Made by a program: the position numbers and the translations under genes. A DNA stretch of 29,717 nt from Gammaproteobacteria bacterium (GTDB lineage Bacteria > Pseudomonadota > Gammaproteobacteria > Pseudomonadales > Cellvibrionaceae): NCBI GenBank assembly GCA_021151835.1, contig JAGKWO010000046.1, forward strand, positions 1-29,717. Direction: 5' to 3'. The notes under the pieces are model-generated. The model was not told the origin of the DNA and ran no database searches. It saw only the letters and a program-made list of their open reading frames with translations. How positions within the stretch are numbered: the first letter of the stretch is position 1; every line of letters begins with the position of its first letter. Below, one piece after another: positions 22,795 through 29,717 of the stretch.

Positions 22795-23994
22795 TTAATC
22801 CTGCATTAGGCCTGGATCAATATTTACCACCTGCCATGGCAAACCGTATTTATTGAGGTCATCCATAAATGGATCAGGATCATGCTGTTCCATATTCCAT
22901 ACGCCCGGTTTTTTCCATTTTCCTTCCAGAATCATTTTTGCACCAATCATTGCCGGGACACCGGTGGTATAGGAAATCGCCTGGGATTTCACTTCGCGAT
23001 AACATTCCTGATGGTCACACACGTTATAGATAAACAGGGTTTTTGGTTGGCCATCTTTTACACCTTGCACCAAACAACCAATACAGGTTTTGCCTTTGGT
23101 TAACGGGCCAAGGCTGGCAGGGTCCGGCAATAATGCTTTCAAAAATTGCAGCGGCACAATTTCGCGGCCCTCAAACAGAATCGGCTCGATGCCAGTCATA
23201 CCGACATTTCCCAACACTTCCAGGTGCTTCAAATAATTATCAGAAAACGTCATCCAGAAGCGCGCGCGTTTTATGTCGGGAAAATGTTTTACGATAGACT
23301 CCAGCTCCTCGTGATACATCATGTAAATTTTCTTCGGGCCAATATCCGCCGGAAAATCGAACAGCTGGTTCACGGATAACGGCGGCGTCTCTACCCAATC
23401 GCCATTTTCCCAATAACGGCCATTCGCTGTGACTTCGCGAATATTGATTTCAGGATTAAAGTTGGTAGCAAATGGCAACCCGTGATCACCGGCATTGCAA
23501 TCGATAATATCCAGATAATGAATTTCATCGAAATAATGTTTTTTCAAATACGCCGTATACACATTGGTAACACCAGGATCAAAACCGGAACCCAGCAATG
23601 CAGTGATACCGGCATTTTTGAATTGTTCCTGATAAGCCCACTGCCATGAGTATTCAAATTTGGCCGTGTCCAGCGGTTCATAGTTGGCAGTGTCCAGGTA
23701 ATCAACTCCGGTTTCCAGGCAGGCATCCATGATATGCAAGTCCTGGTATGGCAAGGCGACATTGATAACCAGATCCGGCTTTTCCGCATTAATCAGTGCA
23801 ACCAGTTGCGGGACATTATCTGCATCCACCTGCGCGGTTTTAATGGGGCGACTTAATTGTGCAGCTATCGCCTTGCATTTGGATTCGGTACGGCTTGCCA
23901 GCACTATTTCGGAAAAAACCTCGGGCAATTGCGCACATTTATGTACTACGACACCACTAACACCACCCGCACCAATAATTAACACTTTTGCCAT
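22795..23994 (-). CDS. Carboxynorspermidine/carboxyspermidine synthase (saccharopine-dehydrogenase family)
   Basis: A 399-residue enzyme that joins L-aspartate semialdehyde to a diamine (putrescine or diaminopropane) and reduces the product with NADPH. The Rossmann motif VLIIGAGGVSG is at the N-terminus; GVDYLDTANYEP, GSGFDPGVTNVYTAYL, IDCNAGDHGLPFATNFNPEI and the GVPAMIGAKMILEG end match saccharopine-dehydrogenase-like carboxynorspermidine synthases. The ATG at 23994 is preferred to 24000 because GGGAG is nine bases before it but only three before the other. It stands between speA and nspC. Confidence 0.93.
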   Translation of the reverse strand: MAKVLIIGAGGVSGVVVHKCAQLPEVFSEIVLASRTESKCKAIAAQLSRPIKTAQVDADNVPQLVALINAEKPDLVINVALPYQDLHIMDACLETGVDYLDTANYEPLDTAKFEYSWQWAYQEQFKNAGITALLGSGFDPGVTNVYTAYLKKHYFDEIHYLDIIDCNAGDHGLPFATNFNPEINIREVTANGRYWENGDWVETPPLSVNQLFDFPADIGPKKIYMMYHEELESIVKHFPDIKRARFWMTFSDNYLKHLEVLGNVGMTGIEPILFEGREIVPLQFLKALLPDPASLGPLTKGKTCIGCLVQGVKDGQPKTLFIYNVCDHQECYREVKSQAISYTTGVPAMIGAKMILEGKWKKPGVWNMEQHDPDPFMDDLNKYGLPWQVVNIDPGLMQD

Positions 23995-24029
23995 TAACAT
24001 CTACTCCCGCACCACGTACTTATTGCTGA

Positions 24030-24067
24030 AAAAATAAAACCGCCCGGACGCAGGTTTTGCGTCCGGG
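24030..24067 (-). terminator. Intrinsic terminator/attenuator between speA and the synthase
   Basis: CCCGGACGCA (24043-24052) and TGCGTCCGGG (24058-24067) make a perfect 10-bp GC-rich stem with loop GGTTT. On the minus strand this is followed by GCGGTTTTATTTTTT. It ends speA (stop at 24087), but only about 36 nt then remain before the synthase start at 23994. So either a promoter overlaps it, or partial read-through sets the ratio of the two enzymes. Confidence 0.85.
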
Positions 24068-24086
24068 AAAAACCATGTGAACAAGA

Positions 24087-26012
24087 TTATTTTTCGAAAT
24101 AGGTATAGCCGCGCAAACCTTCCGAGTAAGCGGCCAGCATTTGCTGGCGATCAGCCACACTAATAATATTATCGCGCACCGCCTGCTCGGCCGTTTCACG
24201 GAATTGCTGGTATAACGCAGCCGGATCGTATTCAACATAACTCAAGACATCGGCGATGCTGTCGCCCTGCAGTTCATGGACAAAATCAATGCTGCCATCC
24301 GCATTGATACGCACACTTGCCACGTTGGTATCACCAAATAAGTTATGCAGATCACCCAGGGTTTCCTGATAAGCCCCGACAAGAAACACACCCAGATAAT
24401 ATTCTTCTCCCACTTTTACCGGATGCAACGGAAGCGTTGCAGACTCACCGGTTGGTGTGGCGAATTTTTGTAACTTGCCATCGCAATCGCAGGTGAGGTC
24501 CGCAATAATCGCTTGCCGCGTTGGCTCCTCGTTCAAGCGATGAATTGGCATTACCGGAAACACCTGACCGATTGCCCAGGAATCCGGCAATGACTGGAAC
24601 ACACTGAAATTACCGTAATAAATATCGGCGAGTAATTGCGATAAGGTTTCCAATTCTGCCGGGACACGCTTCATTTCCGGCAAGAGCGCCGCAATTTTTT
24701 GCAACGCGGCCAGGTAAATATTTTCACTCAATACACGATGGCGCAGGTTGATATCGCCAGAGTTAAACAGGTCGCGAATTTTATCGCGATAATACATCAC
24801 GTCGTTATACGACTCTTGCAGATTGTTGATGCTGATTTCAGCCAATGATTGCCATAAATTCTGGATCATCTCGTGGCACGGATGTGGCAATACATTGGGC
24901 AAGGTAGTGGGTTCAAATTGCGTTACATCAAGAATGTTAAATAATAATATTGCCGTATGCGCAACTGTTGCACGCCCCGATTCAGTAACAATTGTCGGAT
25001 GGGGAATGCGGTGTTTATCAAGGCTTTCCTGGATAGCCTCCACCACGTCAATACAATATTCCTGCACTGAATAATTGCGACTGTGACCGTTGGTGCTGCA
25101 AGTACCGTCGTAATCAATCGCCAGGCCGCCCCCCAAATCCAGATATTGTAACGGTGCGCCCTCACCCACCAATTCAATGTAATAGCGGCAGGCTTCCAGG
25201 GCGCCCGCACGGATGCTGCGAATATTGGGAATTTGTGAACCGAGATGGAAATGCAGCAACTGGAAACAATGCAATAAATTTGCTTCGCGGAGTGTATCAA
25301 TAACAGTAACCAGCTCATTGGTATTTAAACCAAACAAACTGCGGTCACCACTATCCGCACTCCAGTGGCCTTCCACTTTGGTGGATAATTTCAAGCGTAC
25401 GCCAATCAAGGGTTCAATTTGCAATGCACGGCTACGTTCGATAACAGATTGCAGTTCGCTCAATGTTTCCAATACAAAAAAACATTTGAAACCCAATTTG
25501 CGCGATTGCAAACCGAGGCTGATAAATTCGGCATCCTTGTAGCCGTTACAAATAATTAAACTCTCGCGATTGGTGATCGTCGCAAGCGCAATCATTAATT
25601 CTGCTTTGCTGCCCGCTTCCAGGCCGTGGTTATAGCGTTCACCGAAACGCGCAATTTCAGCAACGACATGGCTCTGCTGGTTTACCTTGATGGGAAATAC
25701 ACCGCGATATTGCCCGCGGTAACCCGCGGATTCAATTGCCTGTGAGAAAGAATCATTGAGGATACTGATGCGGGTATCAACGAGGTTTTCCAGGCGTAAT
25801 AGCACCGGCATTTGCAACCCGCGCTGCTGTAATCCATCCACAATATGCATCAGCGAAACGCATGCATCACCGTTCGCTGTGGGCACACAAACGGTAACCT
25901 CACCGTCATCCGAAACACCAAAATAATTACTGCTCCATTCATCAATACCATAGAGCTCAGCTGATTTACGCGCTGACCAGTTATTTTCCGTGTGTTGTGC
26001 GGGACTACTCAT
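24087..26012 (-). CDS. speA: SpeA, biosynthetic arginine decarboxylase
   Basis: A complete 641-residue PLP enzyme converting L-arginine to agmatine, the first step of polyamine synthesis from arginine. PLP-binding K109 is in FPIKVNQQ; LGGGLAIDYDG, VTESGRA and the active-site Cys C508 in ADLTCDCDGK are typical of SpeA. The ATG at 26012 is five bases after GAGGAG. No agmatinase or agmatine deiminase gene is present in the window, so putrescine formation must be encoded elsewhere. The gene heads the minus-strand block and has a direct repeat in its leader (26026-26049). Confidence 0.97.
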   Translation of the reverse strand: MSSPAQHTENNWSARKSAELYGIDEWSSNYFGVSDDGEVTVCVPTANGDACVSLMHIVDGLQQRGLQMPVLLRLENLVDTRISILNDSFSQAIESAGYRGQYRGVFPIKVNQQSHVVAEIARFGERYNHGLEAGSKAELMIALATITNRESLIICNGYKDAEFISLGLQSRKLGFKCFFVLETLSELQSVIERSRALQIEPLIGVRLKLSTKVEGHWSADSGDRSLFGLNTNELVTVIDTLREANLLHCFQLLHFHLGSQIPNIRSIRAGALEACRYYIELVGEGAPLQYLDLGGGLAIDYDGTCSTNGHSRNYSVQEYCIDVVEAIQESLDKHRIPHPTIVTESGRATVAHTAILLFNILDVTQFEPTTLPNVLPHPCHEMIQNLWQSLAEISINNLQESYNDVMYYRDKIRDLFNSGDINLRHRVLSENIYLAALQKIAALLPEMKRVPAELETLSQLLADIYYGNFSVFQSLPDSWAIGQVFPVMPIHRLNEEPTRQAIIADLTCDCDGKLQKFATPTGESATLPLHPVKVGEEYYLGVFLVGAYQETLGDLHNLFGDTNVASVRINADGSIDFVHELQGDSIADVLSYVEYDPAALYQQFRETAEQAVRDNIISVADRQQMLAAYSEGLRGYTYFEK

Positions 26013-26025
26013 ACAGGCTCCTCGG

Positions 26026-26049
26026 AACGCCGGTAATTAACGCCGGTAA
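26026..26049. repeat. Direct repeat in the speA leader
   Basis: AACGCCGGTAA occurs exactly at 26026-26036 and 26039-26049, period 13. On the speA strand it reads TTACCGGCGTT twice, the second copy ending right before the ribosome site, 14-37 bp upstream of the start codon. It might be an operator or a translational control element. The rest of the 169-bp gap to the pectate lyase gene (26013-26181) shows a 14-bp perfect palindrome (AAAGCTGCAGCTTT, 26166-26179) and nothing else. Confidence 0.5.
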
Positions 26050-26181
26050 CTGACGATAGATACCGGAACTGGAAAAATCAAAATGGCGCGCAATTTTCCA
26101 CATTTTTGATGAAAAATAAAGGCACGCAGCACTCATGCGCAATTTTCAGGCAATTTTTATGCAGGAAAGCTGCAGCTTTTG

Positions 26182-27828
26182 CTATTTGACCGCCGTTTCG
26201 GCCAATGCGTTCTCGGTAAGATAACGGATTAGCGTGCCCATATTCCGAATATATGCCCCGGTAGAAATTCCCATTACCGGATTACTAACAGGATAGGGCG
26301 AAGTATCCCATTTATCACCAACCATTGTATTAGCGTAGCGATTGTCATCACGCCCCGCTTTCGCCGAGGGTTTACCGCGGTAAGGATTGGTGGTGTAAAA
26401 AAGAGGCGTGGGCCAATACCCACTGGCGTTCAGGTCGCTAATCAAGGTAGCGGATTTTTTCTCCAGGGATTCATCATCATTTTTTATGCGCCGGGATTGC
26501 GCGCGAAAATTCAAATCGGAAAAACTGATTTTCCCCAATGTAAAATATTGTGGAAGTGCGATACGTACGGATTCACGCAAGGGGGAATTTCGATTCACCT
26601 CATCTTTTGGAATCGCAAGCGCATCCGCATAGGCTTTACGTAATGCGTCAACGGGAATATCGGCCGCTGATTTGTAATGTGCCAGCATATTTCCGGCAAC
26701 GTAATCCTGGTAATACTCACCGTTTGCGCTATTGGAGCCACGGCGATGGGTATAAATTGCCTTACCAGTTCCCACTTCAATAAATGCCGGATGAGTCCGC
26801 CCTTCTATTGATGATGTATCGGCGATTTGTAAAGACTCCAGCCAATGGATTGCTTCCGGGATACGCGCCAGAAATTTGCTATCACCGGTTAAGCGATAAA
26901 ATTTAATCAACTGCATAATATTTTCAGCGGTGGTCGGTGTATGCAAACTGCGTGGTTCATAAGAACGTGCAGCTGCCGGCTGCAATTCAGTTGTGTATTG
27001 TAATGCCCAACCCGGTTGTGGTTGCCCCTGCTGCGTAACGATAAATGTATTCATCGCACGGATGATTGGTTCACGCACACGAGCCTCGCCGAGTGTTTGA
27101 TAACACATCAATAAAAAATCAATATTCTCGGCGGCAACATCATCGTTAAAGGTAATAAATGAGGCGTAGTCCGGATGATCCGGATAAGGGTGGTTGTGCA
27201 GGAGTGGAAATCGCTGCGGCCAACCGCCGATGGCGTATTGGCTATTGACTACAAAATCTATCGCTTTATTTAATGGGTCACGATATTGCTTATCGCGTTT
27301 TTCCAGGTACAAACGCAATAAAAATTTTGCGGCTTCGGCGGTCCCCATATCATCAAAGGTAGCATTGCCATAATAATGCTGGAATTCCTCCAATCTCCAC
27401 GCCTGCTTGCCAATTGTCGCATACCATTCTTTTAGCGAGGCTTCACCGGCATAATCTGCAACATAATTCCAGCCACCACTGGGATGCTGTGCATAAATAA
27501 TTGCCGCCGCAATTTTTTGCGCGCCTTGATAATAAAATTCATCGCCCGTGGCGTGATAGGCATCCAGCATCAAATGCCCTACGCTTGCGGTACCCGGTGG
27601 TTGCAGCCAGATCATAGTGCGTTTTGCTTCAAGCTCACCCCATTGACGGGAAAAGTCCGGCAGATAAGACCAGACAAAACCACCGCGATAGCTCGCTTTT
27701 TCCAGCATAAATTGGCTGGCTGTCTTCATGGTGTTGAGTATTTTTTCGCGCGCAGGCGCCTCGGCCAGGCTGCTACAGGTTGCAATACATAAAGTGAGAA
27801 AAAAAATTGCGCGGTTAATGCGGGACAT
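26182..27828 (-). CDS. Pectate lyase, polysaccharide lyase family 10
   Basis: A 548-residue secreted enzyme that cleaves polygalacturonate by beta-elimination, with calcium as usual cofactor. A signal peptide (MSRINRAIFFLTLCIATC, cleavage near residue 22) is present. The alpha/alpha-toroid family pattern is clear: VWSYLPDFSRQWGELEAKRTMIWLQPPGT, SGGWNYVADYAG, GGWPQRFP at 201-208, FNDDVAAENIDFLL, YEPRSLHTPTTAENI, HPAFIEVGTGKAIYTHRRG. The catalytic domain ends near residue 420; about 125 further residues (ending PVMGISTGAYIRNMGTLIRYL) are not part of the standard domain. There is no carbohydrate-binding module or Ser-rich linker. Single gene; a 14-bp palindrome lies just beyond the stop codon. 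Confidence 0.88.
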   Translation of the reverse strand: MSRINRAIFFLTLCIATCSSLAEAPAREKILNTMKTASQFMLEKASYRGGFVWSYLPDFSRQWGELEAKRTMIWLQPPGTASVGHLMLDAYHATGDEFYYQGAQKIAAAIIYAQHPSGGWNYVADYAGEASLKEWYATIGKQAWRLEEFQHYYGNATFDDMGTAEAAKFLLRLYLEKRDKQYRDPLNKAIDFVVNSQYAIGGWPQRFPLLHNHPYPDHPDYASFITFNDDVAAENIDFLLMCYQTLGEARVREPIIRAMNTFIVTQQGQPQPGWALQYTTELQPAAARSYEPRSLHTPTTAENIMQLIKFYRLTGDSKFLARIPEAIHWLESLQIADTSSIEGRTHPAFIEVGTGKAIYTHRRGSNSANGEYYQDYVAGNMLAHYKSAADIPVDALRKAYADALAIPKDEVNRNSPLRESVRIALPQYFTLGKISFSDLNFRAQSRRIKNDDESLEKKSATLISDLNASGYWPTPLFYTTNPYRGKPSAKAGRDDNRYANTMVGDKWDTSPYPVSNPVMGISTGAYIRNMGTLIRYLTENALAETAVK

Positions 27829-27995
27829 AGTCAGTCTCTTTTATTTTTCCGGTATGAAGGGAAAATGCTTATTAAAATACTTCACTAAAAGGACTAACCG
27901 AATACAGCGCCGATTGAATTTTTATCGAATTATGGGTACATCATAAGTGGGCAAAAGAACGAGTGGCATGGATTTAACATTTTTTAGCGATATAT

Positions 27996-28619
27996 TTATC
28001 CACTCACTACATTTGGAAAAAGGCCTTTGATCCCCCCCGCAATAAACTCCACGGCGATTGCCGCCAATAACAAACCCATTACGCGTGTAGACATCACAAT
28101 ACCGCGCTTGCTTAAATGCTGGCGGAACCAGGGTAAAAATTTGAAACATAGCCACAACGAACTGCTCACCAGCACTATGCATCCGGTAATTGCTACATAG
28201 TGGAATACCGAATTGGATTGGTGCGCGTAGACAATCACAGCGCTCATTGCCCCGGGGCCTGCCAGAAGTGGCATTGTTAACGGAACGAGTGCGATAGTTT
28301 CATCTTGCGCCGCTTCTATTTCTTCTGGCGTATGCCCACGCGATTTAAGCATCGTAAGGCCCATTAATAACAACACAATTCCACCGGCGCACCTGAACGC
28401 ATCAATACTGATACCGAAAGCCCAGAGAATCCATTCGCCCAACAACAACGCAACCATCAATGCGGTGAAGACCGAGATCACAGTCAAGCGTGCCGTTTTA
28501 AATTGTTGCTCACGATTCTGGTGAACAGTTAACGCGATAAATACGGGAATGGCGCCCAGGGGATCAACAATTGCCAGAAGACCAATAAGGAATTTGGTGT
28601 ATTCAGTAATTTCCAGCAT
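27996..28619 (-). CDS. MarC-family inner-membrane protein
   Basis: A 207-residue protein with six membrane helices, of the MarC/NAAT family. The opening helix and loop FLIGLLAIVDPLGAIPVFIALT and the MPLLAGPGAMSAVIVYA segment in the second half are family hallmarks. Despite the name, involvement in multiple antibiotic resistance is not supported for MarC and the substrate is unknown. Start ATG 28619. The 167-bp gap to the pectate lyase gene contains no clear hairpin. Confidence 0.9.
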   Translation of the reverse strand: MLEITEYTKFLIGLLAIVDPLGAIPVFIALTVHQNREQQFKTARLTVISVFTALMVALLLGEWILWAFGISIDAFRCAGGIVLLLMGLTMLKSRGHTPEEIEAAQDETIALVPLTMPLLAGPGAMSAVIVYAHQSNSVFHYVAITGCIVLVSSSLWLCFKFLPWFRQHLSKRGIVMSTRVMGLLLAAIAVEFIAGGIKGLFPNVVSG

Positions 28620-28690
28620 AACGTTTCTTCGCCAATTTATGGGGGATCGAATCTGCTTATGCTTAAGTCTAGGCGGGATTTTAAGAAATA

Positions 28691-28718
28691 AAAAAGGCGA
28701 TCCGAAGATCGCCTTTTT
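28691..28718 (-). terminator. Intrinsic terminator of sucD with UUCG tetraloop
   Basis: GGCGATC (28696-28702) and GATCGCC (28707-28713), with AAAAA before and TTTTT after. On the minus (sucD) strand the loop reads TTCG between C and G, the extra-stable tetraloop. It begins 22 bp beyond the sucD stop codon and works on both strands. Confidence 0.92.
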
Positions 28719-28739
28719 CGAAAAACCAGCGGATAAAAA

Positions 28740-29612
28740 TTACCAGCCAGTGACTTCTTTCAGCGCTTTACCAATGTCGGCCAGGCTCTTTACTGTTTTC
28801 ACGCCAGCGTCTTCCAGAGCAGCAAATTTCTCATCAGCAGTGCCTTTACCACCAGAAATAATCGCACCAGCGTGACCCATACGCTTACCCGCAGGTGCAG
28901 TTACACCAGCGATGTAAGATACAACAGGCTTGGTTACGTTAGCTTTGATGTAAGCAGCCGCTTCTTCTTCCGCAGAACCACCGATCTCGCCGATCATTAC
29001 GATCGCTTCGGTTTGCGGGTCAGCCTGGAACAGCTTCAGGATGTCGATGAAGTTGGAACCCGGGATTGGGTCACCGCCGATACCTACGCAAGTAGATTGA
29101 CCAAAGCCGTAGTCAGTAGTTTGCTTAACCGCTTCGTAAGTCAAGGTACCTGAACGCGATACGATACCGACTTTACCTGGCTTGTGGATGTGGCCTGGCA
29201 TGATGCCGATTTTGCACTCACCCGGAGTGATAACGCCCGGGCAGTTAGGGCCAATCAGACGCACGCCCAACTCATCACACTTCACTTTCGCGTCGAGCAT
29301 GTCGAGGGTCGGGATACCTTCAGTAATACACACGATCAACTTGATGCCGCCGTTGGCTGCTTCAAGGATTGAGTCTTTACAGAAAGGGGCCGGAACGTAG
29401 ATTACTGAGGCTTCAGCGCCAGTTGCAGCAACGGCTTCAGCAACTGTGTTGAACACTGGCAGGCCGAGGTGAGTTTGGCCACCCTTGCCCGGAGTTACAC
29501 CACCCACCATTTTGGTGCCGTAAGCAATGGCTTGTTCAGAGTGGAAAGTACCTTGCGAACCAGTGAAACCCTGGCAAATTACTTTGGTGTCTTTGTTAAT
29601 TAAAACGCTCAT
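28740..29612 (-). CDS. sucD: SucD, succinyl-CoA ligase alpha subunit
   Basis: A complete 290-residue subunit that makes succinate plus ATP/GTP from succinyl-CoA in the TCA cycle. The phospho-histidine is H247 in MGHAGAI; the CoA-binding part carries GFTGSQGTFHSEQAIAYG and LIGPNCPGVI; the VGIGGDPIPGSNFID stretch is conserved. ATG 29612, with AAGGGG eight bases before. It begins 11 bp after sucC and ends at a strong terminator, so it closes the TCA operon. Confidence 0.98.
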   Translation of the reverse strand: MSVLINKDTKVICQGFTGSQGTFHSEQAIAYGTKMVGGVTPGKGGQTHLGLPVFNTVAEAVAATGAEASVIYVPAPFCKDSILEAANGGIKLIVCITEGIPTLDMLDAKVKCDELGVRLIGPNCPGVITPGECKIGIMPGHIHKPGKVGIVSRSGTLTYEAVKQTTDYGFGQSTCVGIGGDPIPGSNFIDILKLFQADPQTEAIVMIGEIGGSAEEEAAAYIKANVTKPVVSYIAGVTAPAGKRMGHAGAIISGGKGTADEKFAALEDAGVKTVKSLADIGKALKEVTGW

Positions 29613-29623
29613 TTCTTGTCCCC

Positions 29624-29717
29624 TTATTGGTTCGCCGCTGCTGCAACCACTTTCTTGGCAGCGCCAGTCAAGTCGGTATCGGCAATGATGTTCAGGCCGC
29701 TTTCGCCCAGCACTTTA
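29624..29717 (-). CDS. sucC: SucC, succinyl-CoA ligase beta subunit (3' end only)
   Basis: The frame is open to the right edge and ends at the TAA complement at 29624-29626. The last residues read KVLGESGLNIIADTDLTGAA followed by KKVVAAAANQ, matching the SucC C-terminus. Only about 30 residues are in the window. SucC is the ADP/GDP-binding partner of SucD, whose gene lies 11 bp downstream. Confidence 0.92.
   Translation of the reverse strand, partial: KVLGESGLNIIADTDLTGAAKKVVAAAANQ

Noticed and set aside
1..29717. CRISPR array, IS element, prophage or toxin-antitoxin pair
   Set aside because: No regular 25-40 bp direct repeats with spacers, transposase, integrase or recognisable toxin gene can be found; the short repeats here are 10-16 bp.

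Overview
This window looks like chromosomal DNA from a gammaproteobacterium of the Cellvibrio type (Cellvibrionaceae). That is an inference. It rests on a secreted family-10 pectate lyase, a LasA/M23-like secreted peptidase with a Trp/Gly-rich tail, a large ThuA/sugar-dehydrogenase/cytochrome c lipoprotein, a DUF2788 gene of the pseudomonad type, the gene families overall, and a moderate GC content. I see no phage, insertion sequence, tRNA, rRNA or CRISPR array. Several functions are fully recognisable: uvrB, fumC, etfBA, speA, sucD and the end of sucC.

Layout. 1-344 has no gene but holds short repeats and a terminator-like hairpin. 345-1397 (-) is a secreted M23 peptidase. 1696-4917 looks like a general stress or envelope cluster: DUF2934 protein, small unknown protein, YihY/BrkB membrane protein (-), DUF4142 protein, a 66-residue proline-rich protein and a paired-CBS protein, closed by a bidirectional terminator. 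5020-7502 (-) is a small secreted protein plus uvrB. 7675-9051 (+) is fumC with a terminator. 9123-12662 (-) is the giant redox lipoprotein. 12843-15269 (-) is a DUF2788 membrane protein followed by a membrane hybrid sensor kinase that has lost its phospho-accepting histidine. 15496-17183 (-) is etfBA.

17415-20987 (+) is a run of six co-directional genes: lipoprotein, DoxX, ECF sigma factor, soluble zinc-binding anti-sigma factor, TSUP/TauE-like exporter, lipoprotein. It meets a convergent (-) block, 26012 to 20977: speA, carboxynorspermidine synthase, carboxynorspermidine decarboxylase, then a TrmH/SPOUT RNA methyltransferase. The first three genes form the alternative route to spermidine or norspermidine, supplied from arginine. 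A strong terminator hairpin sits between speA and the synthase, only about 40 nt before the synthase start, so the two halves may be expressed at different levels.

26182-27828 (-) is the pectate lyase, 27996-28619 (-) a MarC-family membrane protein, and 28740-29717 (-) sucD and the 3' end of sucC from the TCA cycle.

The strongest candidates for something not already described are: (1) the 'dead' hybrid kinase at 12843-15032, where both the kinase and the first receiver have lost key residues while the last receiver is intact; (2) the speA/carboxynorspermidine block with its internal terminator; (3) the proline-rich mini-protein in the stress cluster; (4) the exact 16-bp-period repeats upstream of the BrkB gene. 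I do not see a clear new defence or mobile system.
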